From Chamaesiphon sp. 336R_metabinner_41 (GTDB taxonomy: Bacteria > Cyanobacteriota > Cyanobacteriia > Cyanobacteriales > Chamaesiphonaceae), in assembly GCA_025359915.1 (NCBI GenBank), contig JANYDE010000162.1, forward strand, positions 1 through 53,404: a stretch of DNA of 53,404 nucleotides, written 5' to 3'. Below are positions 31,968-41,213 of the stretch, piece after piece (the stretch's first letter is position 1; each line of letters begins with the position of its first letter). Under the pieces are notes generated by a model. The model worked only from the letters and a program-made list of their open reading frames with translations. It searched no databases and was not told the origin of the DNA. Made by a program: the position numbers and the translations under genes.

Positions 31968-34900
31968 ATGACTTTGAGCGAAAATTTAAAACATTCCCAT
32001 TCCCAGGTAAATGTTCGAGTGGAATGTCTGCATCAGTTATTTGAGATTCAAGCAGATATTCACACGGATAATCCAGCAATTGTCTATCAGTCACAGGAAA
32101 TTAGTTACGGTGAAGTGGAGGCTCGATCGAATCAATTAGCGAATTTTCTCCGCAAACAGGGAGTAAAATGTGGTTCGCGGGTGGGATTGTTATTACCAAG
32201 ATCGCCAGAATTATACATCGCGATTTTGGCAATTTTGAAAGCGGGTGGAGCTTATGTACCCCTCGATCCTGAGTATCCAGCCGATCGAATTGAATACATT
32301 CTAGCCGATTGTGGGATCGAAACCATTGTGACCACGACTGGGTTAGCGGGTGCTAAGTATTTAACAACCACCAATATTGTCTGTGTGGATAGTTGTGTTG
32401 AGGAGTTAGCTTTAGAATCTACCGCTCGGTTGGCGCGAGATTTAGTACAGGTGGGCGAGCGGGATTTAAGTTACGTTATTTATACTTCTGGTTCCACAGG
32501 AAGACCAAAGGGTGTAGAGATCGAACATCGGAGTAGCCGCAATTATATTCAGGTGGTGAATCAAGCGGTTTATCACGTTACTCCACTCGATCGAGTATAT
32601 CAGGGTTTCTCGATCGCCTTTGATGCGTCGGTAGAAGAGGTGTGGTGTACCTTCGCTGCTGGTGCGGCGTTGATTGTTGGTTCCGTGGAGCAGACGCGCT
32701 CTGGGGTCGATTTGGCGTACTTTCTGACAGAGCAACAGGCGACGGTGTTGTCTTGCGTACCGACGTTGTTGGCGATGATGGAGATTGAGGTACCGACGAT
32801 TCGGTTATTGATTCTCGGTGGGGAGCAATGTCCGCAGGAGCTGGCGACGCGATGGTGTAATGATGCGCGGCGGGTGGTGAATACTTATGGACCGACTGAG
32901 GCTACAGTGGTAACAACATGGCATGAATGTCATCCAAATCGAACGATTACGATCGGGAAACCTTTGCCGACTTATCAAGTTTACATCTTAGATGAAGAGT
33001 TGGAGCCAGTCGAGCCAGGAGAGGAGGGAGAAATTCATATTGGCGGCGTTTGTTTGGCGCGGGGTTATGTCAATCGTCCTGATTTGACGGCGGAGAAATT
33101 TATTCCCAATCCGTTTACATTTAGTCCTGAAACTTCGGATAGGTTGTATAAGACGGGAGATTTAGGGATTTGGACAGCCGAGGGAGAAATTCAATTTTTA
33201 GGACGAATTGATGGACAGGTAAAGTTACGTGGTTTTCGGATCGAGCTGTCGGAAATCGAATCGGTAATCATGCAATGTACGGGTGTGAGTGCGGCGGTAG
33301 TTGCTGTTAAACAGGTAGTCGAAATTGACAGACTGATTGCCTATCTTGTACCGAAAAAAGATTGTGAATTAGATCTAGCTGAAATCTGGGATACGATGCG
33401 ATCGCGTTTACCCATTTATATGGTACCTGCGAGTTTAGAAATCGTTGATACATTGCCAACTTTGCCTAGTGGTAAAGTAGACCGAAAAAATTTGCCCACA
33501 CCTCAAAACTTCGGAGCAAATATTCCTGGTAAAATTGCTGGAAGGATACCAAGTAATGATGTCGAACAAAAAATCGCCATCGCTTGGGAAGCAATATTTG
33601 GAACTACGGGTATCTCGATCGATGATGAATTTTTCAACCAATTAGGCGGACACTCATTACTCGCCGCAGTGATGGTATCCAAATTGCGAGAACAGCCACA
33701 ATTTCAGGATCTTGCTGTTGTTGATGTGTATCAATATCCCACGATCGCGCAACTAGCCGCCGCCTTAACTCAACGGTGGCATCAACGTAGTTTAGATCGA
33801 TCCAAATCGCCAGATACATCTCATTCAATCCAAGTAGCTTTACCAACTGTCAAAACAACAAAAGAAAAGACAATTAACGCGCTGTGGGCGAGTCTTGGTG
33901 TTTACCTAATCTACATCATTTATAGTCTTCCCCTGCTAATCCCTGGCTTTGTTTACTATCAACTTGTCGATGCAAATGAAGACCTCAGTCGAATTGTAGC
34001 AGGTGCGATTGCTGGAGCCTTGATCGTGAGTATTTATCCAGCCTTAATTGTCCTCAGTATCGCAGTCAAATGGTTAGTAATCGGTCGATTCAAACCTGGT
34101 AAATACCGATTGTGGAGTACTTATTATTGGCGGTTCTGGTTTGTGCGTCAGGTGCTATCTTTTGCACCAATTTTTCTCCTCACTGGTTCGCCATTGCTCA
34201 ATTGGTATTGTCGGCTGATGGGTGCGAAAATTGGTAAAGATGTCTACCTCGGAACTAGTGATTTTTTAGCTTATGACTTACTCAGTATTGGCGACGGTAG
34301 CAGTATTGGTAGCGATAGCAGTTTAATCGGTTGCGAGGTGGTAGATGGTTGGCTGAAAATCGATCGGATTACCATCGGGAAAGACTGTGTTGTCGGTACA
34401 AATAGTGTTTTGGGGCTAAATAGTCAATTAGCAGATGATACCGAATTAGGCGATTTATCCTATCTCCCAGACACCAAAATTATTCCCACAGGGGAAGCTT
34501 GGAGCGGTTCGCCAGCACGTTATCAAGCATCAACCAGTGCAACCAGCGAGCGATTCCCCTTTGGACAAGCACGACGGGGAATGCCATTCTTATTATCGAT
34601 CGGTTATGCGATCGGTACAATCGTTCAATTACTCGTTCCGGCGATCGCGGCGATGCCAGGATTTCTGCTATGGTGTAAGCTGATTGGCAATGACAATTGG
34701 TATCTATGGCTCTTACCGTCTGCCTTGTTCGGGAGTATGTCTTTCATCGGCGTATTCTGCCTAGAAGTAGTCATCCTCAAACATTTTCTACTGGGAAAAG
34801 TGCGCCCAGGTACCTACCCCCTCCATAGTAGCTTTGGATTGCGCCATTGGTTGATCGATCGATTGATGAGTATGAGCTTAGAGATGATACCGACGCTATA

Positions 34901-35978
34901 TTCTACCCTCTATCTCTTACCCTGGCTGCGAATGCTCGGCGCGAAAATTGGCGCACGCGCAGAAATATCTACTGTCAGTCACTTTACCCCAGATTTAATC
35001 TCGATCGGGTCGGAAAGTTTTATCGCCGACAGTGTATCCCTCGGAGCCAGTCAAGTCAAACATGGATGGCTCCAACTTGCACATACTTATGTCGGATCTC
35101 AAGCCTTCGTCGGCAATGGTGCATTAGTACCAGGACATGGAAATGTTGCCGATAACTGTTTAATTGGCTGTATGTCAGTTCCCCCAACAGATGGTAGCTT
35201 GATGAAACCCGATACTGCCTGGATGGGTTCGCCAGCCATCTACATCCCTCACCGTCAAGTCATCGACGAATATAGTGCAGCGGAAACTTATAAACCCCGT
35301 CGTCGTGTCTATTTACAGCGATTAGCGATCGAATTTTGTCGGGTTACTCTGCCTGGTACCATGCATTTTATCATCCTGCTGATGATGGAAGTCACCATGT
35401 TAAATCTACCAGATTATTTACACTGGTCGAGTATTGGCTTTATTTTCCCACTAATTTATGGTACTGCGTCGATCGGTTCAGCTTTCTTTATTATCGCCCT
35501 CAAATGGTTGGTAGTCGGACGTTATCAACCAGGTACGATTCCCCTCTGGAGTAACTTTGTCTGGCGCACTGAACTAATCACCGGATTATACGAATCAATG
35601 ATTGTCTCTGGCTGTCTGGGCTTCCTGCTCGGTACCCCATTTGCGGCGATAATCCTCCGCCTAATGGGAATGCGGATTGGTACGGGCGTATATATTGAGA
35701 CAACCGACTTTACAGAATTTGACCTGATCTCGATCGGCGATCATGTTACGCTCAATAATGGTTGTACCCTGCAAACTCACCTATTTGAAGATCGGGTAAT
35801 GAAAATGGAGCGGGTGCGATTGGAAGATCGTTGTCAACTCGGAACAGCCGCCGTCGTGCTGTATGATTCGCTCTTAGCCGCTGATGTCTCGTTGCATCCG
35901 ATGTCCCTAATTATGAAAGGGGAACGGGTACCAGCAGCTACTGCGTGGGAAGGAATTCCCGCAAGTCGAGTGTATTAA
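31968..35978 (+). CDS. Pls/PosA-type single-module NRPS, poly-amino-acid synthetase candidate
   Basis: The 1336-residue protein has three parts. Residues about 15-510 are an adenylation domain (YVIYTSGSTGRPKG, NTYGPTEATVV, YKTGDLG, LRGFRIELSEIES, LPSGKVDR). Next comes a carrier domain with phosphopantetheine serine S563 in GGHSL. Residues about 640-1336 hold three similar repeats, each with two membrane helices followed by a left-handed beta-helix acyltransferase-like part (MGAKIGKDVYLG, LGAKIGARAEIS and MGMRIGTGVYIE start them). Pls, the poly-epsilon-lysine synthetase of Streptomyces, has the same plan and about 1319 residues. The A-domain selectivity residues read as D219, A220, E223, S262, I282, G284, T306, V314, V315 and K503 (DAESIGTVVK). 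This resembles a lysine code reported for bacitracin synthetase, from memory. I infer polymerisation of a basic amino acid at the membrane. There is no separate condensation or thioesterase domain. A cytochrome b gene follows 22 bp later. Confidence 0.86.
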   Translation: MTLSENLKHSHSQVNVRVECLHQLFEIQADIHTDNPAIVYQSQEISYGEVEARSNQLANFLRKQGVKCGSRVGLLLPRSPELYIAILAILKAGGAYVPLDPEYPADRIEYILADCGIETIVTTTGLAGAKYLTTTNIVCVDSCVEELALESTARLARDLVQVGERDLSYVIYTSGSTGRPKGVEIEHRSSRNYIQVVNQAVYHVTPLDRVYQGFSIAFDASVEEVWCTFAAGAALIVGSVEQTRSGVDLAYFLTEQQATVLSCVPTLLAMMEIEVPTIRLLILGGEQCPQELATRWCNDARRVVNTYGPTEATVVTTWHECHPNRTITIGKPLPTYQVYILDEELEPVEPGEEGEIHIGGVCLARGYVNRPDLTAEKFIPNPFTFSPETSDRLYKTGDLGIWTAEGEIQFLGRIDGQVKLRGFRIELSEIESVIMQCTGVSAAVVAVKQVVEIDRLIAYLVPKKDCELDLAEIWDTMRSRLPIYMVPASLEIVDTLPTLPSGKVDRKNLPTPQNFGANIPGKIAGRIPSNDVEQKIAIAWEAIFGTTGISIDDEFFNQLGGHSLLAAVMVSKLREQPQFQDLAVVDVYQYPTIAQLAAALTQRWHQRSLDRSKSPDTSHSIQVALPTVKTTKEKTINALWASLGVYLIYIIYSLPLLIPGFVYYQLVDANEDLSRIVAGAIAGALIVSIYPALIVLSIAVKWLVIGRFKPGKYRLWSTYYWRFWFVRQVLSFAPIFLLTGSPLLNWYCRLMGAKIGKDVYLGTSDFLAYDLLSIGDGSSIGSDSSLIGCEVVDGWLKIDRITIGKDCVVGTNSVLGLNSQLADDTELGDLSYLPDTKIIPTGEAWSGSPARYQASTSATSERFPFGQARRGMPFLLSIGYAIGTIVQLLVPAIAAMPGFLLWCKLIGNDNWYLWLLPSALFGSMSFIGVFCLEVVILKHFLLGKVRPGTYPLHSSFGLRHWLIDRLMSMSLEMIPTLYSTLYLLPWLRMLGAKIGARAEISTVSHFTPDLISIGSESFIADSVSLGASQVKHGWLQLAHTYVGSQAFVGNGALVPGHGNVADNCLIGCMSVPPTDGSLMKPDTAWMGSPAIYIPHRQVIDEYSAAETYKPRRRVYLQRLAIEFCRVTLPGTMHFIILLMMEVTMLNLPDYLHWSSIGFIFPLIYGTASIGSAFFIIALKWLVVGRYQPGTIPLWSNFVWRTELITGLYESMIVSGCLGFLLGTPFAAIILRLMGMRIGTGVYIETTDFTEFDLISIGDHVTLNNGCTLQTHLFEDRVMKMERVRLEDRCQLGTAAVVLYDSLLAADVSLHPMSLIMKGERVPAATAWEGIPASRVY

Positions 35979-36000
35979 TTAGTCGGAAGAAGTACATTTA

Positions 36001-36621
36001 ATGAAATCGATAACTAAAATAAAATTGATCGGACAGCCGAAGATCGTCAAAATTTTCCATTGGGTTAATATTATCAGTCTATTTGGGATGATTGCCAGTG
36101 GATTGCAAATTTATAATGCCAATCCCGTATTTGGTGGACGGGAAGGATTGCATATTCCCTGGCTAATTACTTTAGGTGGCTGGTTGGCTGGTGGCAGAAA
36201 TTGGCATTTTGCAATGATGTGGATTTATGGTTTGAATTTATTAAGTTATGGTATTTATATCTTCTGGACAAGACGATGGCATGATCGATTTGTAGCTGCT
36301 CAAGATCTTAAAGCTCTCCAACTTAGTAGCAATCCCAACCGCCGAAACTATGCTTGGCATCGGATTGTTTATACCAGTATTATTCCAATTTTATTACTGG
36401 CGATCGCTAGTGGTTTATCCATGTATCAACCCGTCCAATTTTATTGGTTATCCAGTTTGTTTGGAGATTGGCAAGCACTACGCACTGCTCATTTCATGAC
36501 AGTTCCATTGGTATTAATATTCACATTCATTCATTCTAGTTTAGCCTTGGGAATTGGCAAAGGTAGAATTTCTACTGCATTTCTAAATCTAAAAGCCCCA
36601 ACATTAACTGATGCCGAATAA
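36001..36621 (+). CDS. Cytochrome b (prokaryotic b561/YdhU-like) membrane subunit
   Basis: This 206-residue protein has four membrane segments, at about 18-36, 66-90, 124-141 and 161-182. Histidines in or next to them are H20, H69, H164 and H178, positions suited to bind two hemes b as in cytochrome b561 and the membrane subunits of formate dehydrogenase, thiosulfate reductase and molybdenum oxidoreductases. The usual partner is a molybdopterin or Fe-S subunit, and none is next to it. It starts 22 bp after the NRPS stop and so is probably co-transcribed, though a link in function is not known. Confidence 0.78.
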   Translation: MKSITKIKLIGQPKIVKIFHWVNIISLFGMIASGLQIYNANPVFGGREGLHIPWLITLGGWLAGGRNWHFAMMWIYGLNLLSYGIYIFWTRRWHDRFVAAQDLKALQLSSNPNRRNYAWHRIVYTSIIPILLLAIASGLSMYQPVQFYWLSSLFGDWQALRTAHFMTVPLVLIFTFIHSSLALGIGKGRISTAFLNLKAPTLTDAE

Positions 36622-36634
36622 GTAACAACGTGGG

Positions 36635-37078
36635 TTAATTATTAATGATCAACTGATTCAAAAAATCAGCCCATTCAGCCGCCATCGGAATTTCAGTAAA
36701 GGGAACATCGATTATGTTGTCATCATCAACAAGCTGAAACTTAAGGTTGATTTCATTGCCACTGACTGGTAAACTATCTAAATTATTAGCATAATCTATT
36801 GGCAGGGCAATCTGTTTATTATCAACAACTAATTGAACTTGCTTAACTCGATCGAGACTGAATGTTTGCAGATCTTTCGGCTCATTCTTAGTCGGTTTGC
36901 CCCAGCTAATTTCCCGATCCTTCAGTCCCATCACCGCATAGATATCATACTTACATCGATCGAATCCCACCGCCCAACGTTTATAAGCTTCAATCTTTTG
37001 GTATTCATTAGAACCCGCTCTCGCCAACCAAATAAATATTCCCAATAACGGGAGCCACATCAAACCTCTTTCCATCAA
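36635..37078 (-). CDS. Membrane-anchored hypothetical protein
   Basis: The 147-residue frame starts with a hydrophobic segment (WLPLLGIFIWLARAG, about 8-22) and continues as a soluble domain of about 120 residues with alternating strands (VKQVQLVVDNKQIALPI, INLKFQLVDDDNIIDVPF). No motif or family is recognised. The stop is convergent with the cytochrome b gene (14 bp apart). It lies 14 bp downstream of the RecC-like gene on the same strand and is probably in its operon. Confidence 0.6.
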   Translation of the reverse strand: MMERGLMWLPLLGIFIWLARAGSNEYQKIEAYKRWAVGFDRCKYDIYAVMGLKDREISWGKPTKNEPKDLQTFSLDRVKQVQLVVDNKQIALPIDYANNLDSLPVSGNEINLKFQLVDDDNIIDVPFTEIPMAAEWADFLNQLIINN

Positions 37079-37092
37079 AAGTCTCCTGGGGA

Positions 37093-39216
37093 TTAAAATG
37101 AACTTGTGCCATGTACCAGCGTCAAGAGCGTACCGATTTGTTCTTGTCCATTAATAGCTAAATCGCTATTACATAAATACAATTGATCGTTTACCCGATG
37201 CAGCAAATCGCGTAAGATTCGCTCCAGACGTTGCTCGTCGCTAGCTTGAGTATCAGCTTCCGTCCAAGGTGTAGCAACTCGATCCTTCAGTAATAGATTA
37301 GCACCGTAGAGGGTCGCTGCTCCAGCTTCCGCCCACAGCGGAGAACCGACATCCAACCAAAAATGATAAGCATGAGATCGCTTGCTGGCGCGGTATTGGA
37401 AAATATTTGAGAGGGTGACGGCGGCGCGTTGTGGTTGCAATTGTCCGACGGGATAAGGATTCGCACTAATTGTACCTTGGCGGAGCAGGAGCATAAATTG
37501 AGCGGTAATTTGATGCGCCGAGGTGAGATATTCGAGCGGATTGTGAGTCCGCTCGGCTACTAGCCAATAGTGCTGGGCGGTTTCCATCAGCTCCCGCAGC
37601 GGAGAAAGTCTGTCGAAGGGCAAATAACTACCCTGCTGGAAAAAATACCCAATCGCATCTGTTAATAGATTTAGCGGCGATGGCTGTTGCGCTCGGACTC
37701 GCTCTACCCACGCGAGGATGCGATCGTAAGCCCTCGTAGTACTCGAACCGAGTCGATCCCATCGGGGGAAGTTTGTATAGGGTAGCAGGCGCGGCTGGGA
37801 TAGGGAGGGGGCATAACAGTAGTCGGCAAGTAACCCCGCTCGCACGGGATCGATTGATGTCCGAATCGGATGATGAGCGGGATAGATGGGGCTGAGGGTG
37901 ACGAGTAAATCGGCAATTTCATCGCGACTGGTAAGCTGTCCGAGATTAGGATATGTTAATGCCATCAAGGTGAGCAGAGCGCGAACACCTGGATCACTAT
38001 TTAAGGGCAGTTGGGCACTCAGGGAGGCGATCGGGATCTGATGCTGTGCGAAAATATTGGTAATTGTCGATCGCGAAATTGCATCCAATCCTGGCGCGAT
38101 CATTGCAAGATCACTGGGTGCGACTTTTCCGCTGGTAATTAATTCGATCGCTTGTAATGCCGTAGTTTTGAGCATTTCACCACGAGTACGAGTTTGGATC
38201 GATCGAATCCCATTCGGTAAAATTGGCGGTGTACCTGGGTTGAGCACAGCTCGGACGATCGAGTCTACACTAGTTGTGGTAGCTTTGTCGGAAAATAAGG
38301 GAGTGGAGATCGAGTCTAGGTAAAGGGGGGGGTTGGGATGTGGGGTGTGGGGTGTGGGGGTGTTGGGGTTAATACATCTGGCTTTCAAGCCTAATAAATA
38401 TTGAGGATCGGCACTTAAACCTAGACGTACCATCCCGTTGGGATTATAACTAAAAGCACCCCAGACACCAGCATCTAACAAAAAATCGCAGATCTGTCGC
38501 CCGATCGCGGGATAATCATCAACATCATCGGCGAGTAGCGTCCAGTATCGACTTCCGAGCTGCCGTTGATATTCAGGATGTGGCAATAGATATCGCCAAT
38601 ATAATTCCGTCATGATCCCATAAGTTAGGAGTCCTCGATCGAGACACCAATCTCGCCACTCCGCCGCCAAAGACTCCACACAACTATAAATCTCACTATC
38701 CCCAGATCCAAACCCCTGGAGCAGGATTTCCGGCACAGATTCCAGTGGCGTACAACTATAAGCAGCCAATTGGAGTAAATCCAAAATCCGCCGCACAAAT
38801 CGGTACTCAGAGGGAGCTATCTCCCGCCAATTCAGAGATGCTAGAGCCGACTTCCACAATTTTGTTGCCAGCTCCTGCTCCGTCTCAGGACGCAATCTTA
38901 GCGGTAAAAAAGCAGGTAGGTTTAATTTCTGAATCAGAAGAGGATAAAATAACAACACCTCATCTTGAATAAATCCGATCGTCGTTTTCGCCGCAATTGG
39001 ATATTTACCGTGAGTCTTGACTGTTAATCGATCGACCAAATCTCGCTTACTATCATCATTACCCGCCAACATCAAAATTTTGGCATCGCGGTTTGAATGT
39101 TCATCCAGCACAACTCGCTGATCCAACCACTGACAAAATTGAGAAACCAGCGCATCCGTCTTCCCGCTGCGCGTTCCCCCCTCAATCCAAATCGCCTTAC
39201 TCACATCTCGTACCAA
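37093..39216 (-). CDS. RecB/RecC-like (AddB-type) helicase-family ATPase
   Basis: The 707-residue protein begins with a Walker A motif GGTRSGKT (13-20) of a UvrD/Rep-type helicase, then AKILMLAGND and LLADDVDDYPAIGRQICDFL, which resembles a Walker B region. The remainder follows the helicase domain order of the recombinase family seen only in cyanobacteria, but I see no clean C-terminal motif VI. It may be a degenerate partner like AddB or RecC rather than an active helicase. A heptamer repeat GGGGTGT (38335-38363) lies in frame and encodes the Pro/Thr/His/Asn-rich stretch NPNTPTPHTPHPNPP, probably a linker. The protein likely acts in recombination or repair. Confidence 0.65.
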   Translation of the reverse strand: MVRDVSKAIWIEGGTRSGKTDALVSQFCQWLDQRVVLDEHSNRDAKILMLAGNDDSKRDLVDRLTVKTHGKYPIAAKTTIGFIQDEVLLFYPLLIQKLNLPAFLPLRLRPETEQELATKLWKSALASLNWREIAPSEYRFVRRILDLLQLAAYSCTPLESVPEILLQGFGSGDSEIYSCVESLAAEWRDWCLDRGLLTYGIMTELYWRYLLPHPEYQRQLGSRYWTLLADDVDDYPAIGRQICDFLLDAGVWGAFSYNPNGMVRLGLSADPQYLLGLKARCINPNTPTPHTPHPNPPLYLDSISTPLFSDKATTTSVDSIVRAVLNPGTPPILPNGIRSIQTRTRGEMLKTTALQAIELITSGKVAPSDLAMIAPGLDAISRSTITNIFAQHQIPIASLSAQLPLNSDPGVRALLTLMALTYPNLGQLTSRDEIADLLVTLSPIYPAHHPIRTSIDPVRAGLLADYCYAPSLSQPRLLPYTNFPRWDRLGSSTTRAYDRILAWVERVRAQQPSPLNLLTDAIGYFFQQGSYLPFDRLSPLRELMETAQHYWLVAERTHNPLEYLTSAHQITAQFMLLLRQGTISANPYPVGQLQPQRAAVTLSNIFQYRASKRSHAYHFWLDVGSPLWAEAGAATLYGANLLLKDRVATPWTEADTQASDEQRLERILRDLLHRVNDQLYLCNSDLAINGQEQIGTLLTLVHGTSSF
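38335..38363. repeat. GGGGTGT heptamers inside a coding region
   Basis: GGGATGT, GGGGTGT, GGGGTGT and an expanded GGGGGTGT follow each other. They are in frame on the minus strand and encode Pro, Thr, His and Asn codons in the RecC-like protein. Confidence 0.65.
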
Positions 39217-39395
39217 TATATATTTACTATCGATCGTCTTAGGCTAATAATCTAATGGTGAGTGCGTTTCATCCCCCTCCCTCCCCTACAAGGCTAGCGT
39301 GTACACACATATTTGAGTTGGTGCGGAGATCTCTAGCCTGACAACCCTAGGAATTTTGCATCTGGATAAAAGATGTGAGTTTACACAACTAACCC

Positions 39396-39420
39396 GTAGG
39401 AGTGCCCTTCATGGGTACCC
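39396..39420. repeat. Half copy of the long hairpin repeat upstream of pxcA
   Basis: GTAGGAGTGCCCTTCATGGG (and TACCC) matches 20 of 25 bases of the 8436-8460 arm. It lies 32 bp before the pxcA ATG, in a stretch that keeps an open reading frame into the gene. Confidence 0.55.
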
Positions 39421-39451
39421 ATCATCACTCGATCCTTACGATTTATTCCCT

Positions 39452-40858
39452 ATGGAAAGCTTTTTTAACAATAGATTCAGCCAATACTGGCGCAAAGCAA
39501 ATCAATGGTTTTATCGTACAGCCGATCGAGCACTAGATGAAGCCTACAAAGCAGCTCTGAAAATCAAAGCCATCGAAGACGAACATTTTGGCGGCGGTAA
39601 AATCGCCACATCCCTAGAATATAGCAACAATCAAGTCACCACCTATTTTCAGAACGATCTCAATAAATACCTAAATATTGCCCGCATCCGCCTCGCCGAA
39701 TTTCAGACTAGCCGCACCGTCACCGGAAATAACTACCCCCAACCACCCGATACCCAACAATTTGATAGTCGAGGATCTAATGATATCAATTCATATACTC
39801 AAGACATCGAATATGAAGCCAGAATCTTGGAAAAACTCAGCTTCATTGATGATGTACTAACTCGTTATGCTGACAGCACCACCCAAATAGAAGAGTTACC
39901 AGCTCAAAGATCCAGCTTTGGACAACGAGCCATCGATAGTATCTTGCCCCCAGTCGCAGGTGATTCCCTGACATTCAATCGCCCCCAGTCAGATAACTCT
40001 AGGAACAATCCAGCCGACTCACTAAATCGTCGAGATAGCATAAATCGAATCGATGAGAACATCAATAAACGTGCAATTATTGATCCATCCCTAATTTCCA
40101 CCTTTCGCCGAATTCAGCAAGATCTCAACCCCAAAGCTGAAACTCAAGTCATCGAAAACTACCGCTTCAACCAGGGTAAAACGAGAACAGCACTGCGATT
40201 CATCCTGATGCTAATTCTAGTACCCCTCCTCGTCCAATATATCTCCAAGATCGTCATCGTCGGTCCCGCCATAAATATTTATCGCAGCTATCGCCATGCC
40301 GATGTCTTCCTCAATGTCAACCTCGAAAAAGAGGCATTCGAGGAAATGGAAATGTTTGAAAAGAAACTCAAATTCCAGCACATGGTAGGATTGGCACCCC
40401 AGCTCACCACCGAGCAAATGGAAGAAAAAATCACAGAAAAAGCCGAAGAAATCAAAGTAAGCTTCTACCGTCAAAGTGCCGAAGCCGTCAAAAACTGGTT
40501 TGCCGACTTACTCGCCATTATTGCCTTTGCCTGGTTGATTACCAACAGCAAACAACAGATCGCCGTGCTCAAATCCTTCATCGACGATCTCATCTCTGGA
40601 CTCAGCGATACAGCCAAAGCCTTTATCATCATCCTCCTCACCGATACCTTCGTCGGCTTTCACTCCCCCCACGGCTGGGAAGTAATCCTCGCAGGCACCG
40701 CCAAACATCTCGGCATCCCCGAAAACCACGAATTCAACTCTCTCTTCATCGCCACCTTCCCCGTACTCATCGACACCATCTTCAAATACTGGATCTTCCG
40801 CTACCTCACTGGGCAATCCCCATCCGCCGTAGCCACATACAAATCCATGAATGAGTAG
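39452..40858 (+). CDS. pxcA: Proton extrusion protein PxcA (CemA homologue)
   Basis: PxcA is needed for light-induced proton extrusion at the plasma membrane, and its homologue in plastids is CemA. The start at 39452 (MESFFNNRFSQYWRKANQW) is chosen because it begins with the conserved region. An open frame back to TTG 39356 adds 32 codons that run through a repeat and look non-coding. That gives 468 residues. The DRALDEAYKAALKIKAIE segment is the conserved N-terminal motif. The middle 110-260 is variable and polar. The C-terminus has four hydrophobic segments (LRFILMLILVPLLVQYISKI, WFADLLAIIAFAWLI, AFIIILLTDTFVGFH, SLFIATFPVLIDTIF) and ends with the conserved SPSAVATYKSMNE. It faces away from the RecC-like gene. 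Confidence 0.92.
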   Translation: MESFFNNRFSQYWRKANQWFYRTADRALDEAYKAALKIKAIEDEHFGGGKIATSLEYSNNQVTTYFQNDLNKYLNIARIRLAEFQTSRTVTGNNYPQPPDTQQFDSRGSNDINSYTQDIEYEARILEKLSFIDDVLTRYADSTTQIEELPAQRSSFGQRAIDSILPPVAGDSLTFNRPQSDNSRNNPADSLNRRDSINRIDENINKRAIIDPSLISTFRRIQQDLNPKAETQVIENYRFNQGKTRTALRFILMLILVPLLVQYISKIVIVGPAINIYRSYRHADVFLNVNLEKEAFEEMEMFEKKLKFQHMVGLAPQLTTEQMEEKITEKAEEIKVSFYRQSAEAVKNWFADLLAIIAFAWLITNSKQQIAVLKSFIDDLISGLSDTAKAFIIILLTDTFVGFHSPHGWEVILAGTAKHLGIPENHEFNSLFIATFPVLIDTIFKYWIFRYLTGQSPSAVATYKSMNE

Positions 40859-40876
40859 TAGATAAGGCTCGGTGAA

Positions 40877-41060
40877 AAAATCCCCTCTTGGGAGGGGTGT
40901 CCGAAGGACGGGGTGGGTAGATCTTCGCTGCAACCCTCCAACTCAGAGTACTCTGACATCGCTAGTAAAATCGAATTGTGAAAATAGTTGAAAGGTTGTG
41001 GTTGTACCGCGAAGATCTACCCACCCCGCCCGTTGGGCACCCCTCCCAAGAGGGGATTTT
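40877..41060. repeat. Long inverted-repeat element (184 bp) with terminal hairpins
   Basis: The left arm 40877-40928 and right arm 41010-41060 are near-perfect inverted repeats with an 81-base centre. The outer part of each arm is a hairpin (CCCCTC-TTG-GGAGGGG). CGAAGATCTACCCACCCCG (41010-41028) is the core of the inner part. A diverged complete copy is at 51403-51578, and parts are at 11963 and 21835. It fills the gap between pxcA and the first pilin gene. I see no encoded protein, so it is MITE-like. Confidence 0.7.
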
Positions 41061-41213
41061 CCTGAGGAGATGAGGGTATTTTCTAGCGATACTTATACTG
41101 TTCAGCAGCTATGTAAAAAAAAAGTTTTGATCGGGTGATAGGTAATCCGAAAAAAGTGGGTAAGCTGAGGACACGAAGCAAACGAACCCCCAACCCGAAC
41201 GGAATTATTTAAA

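Noticed and set aside
39356-39451. N-terminal extension of PxcA from TTG 39356
   Set aside because: The added 32 residues come from a hairpin half copy and intergenic DNA. PxcA homologues begin near MESFF.
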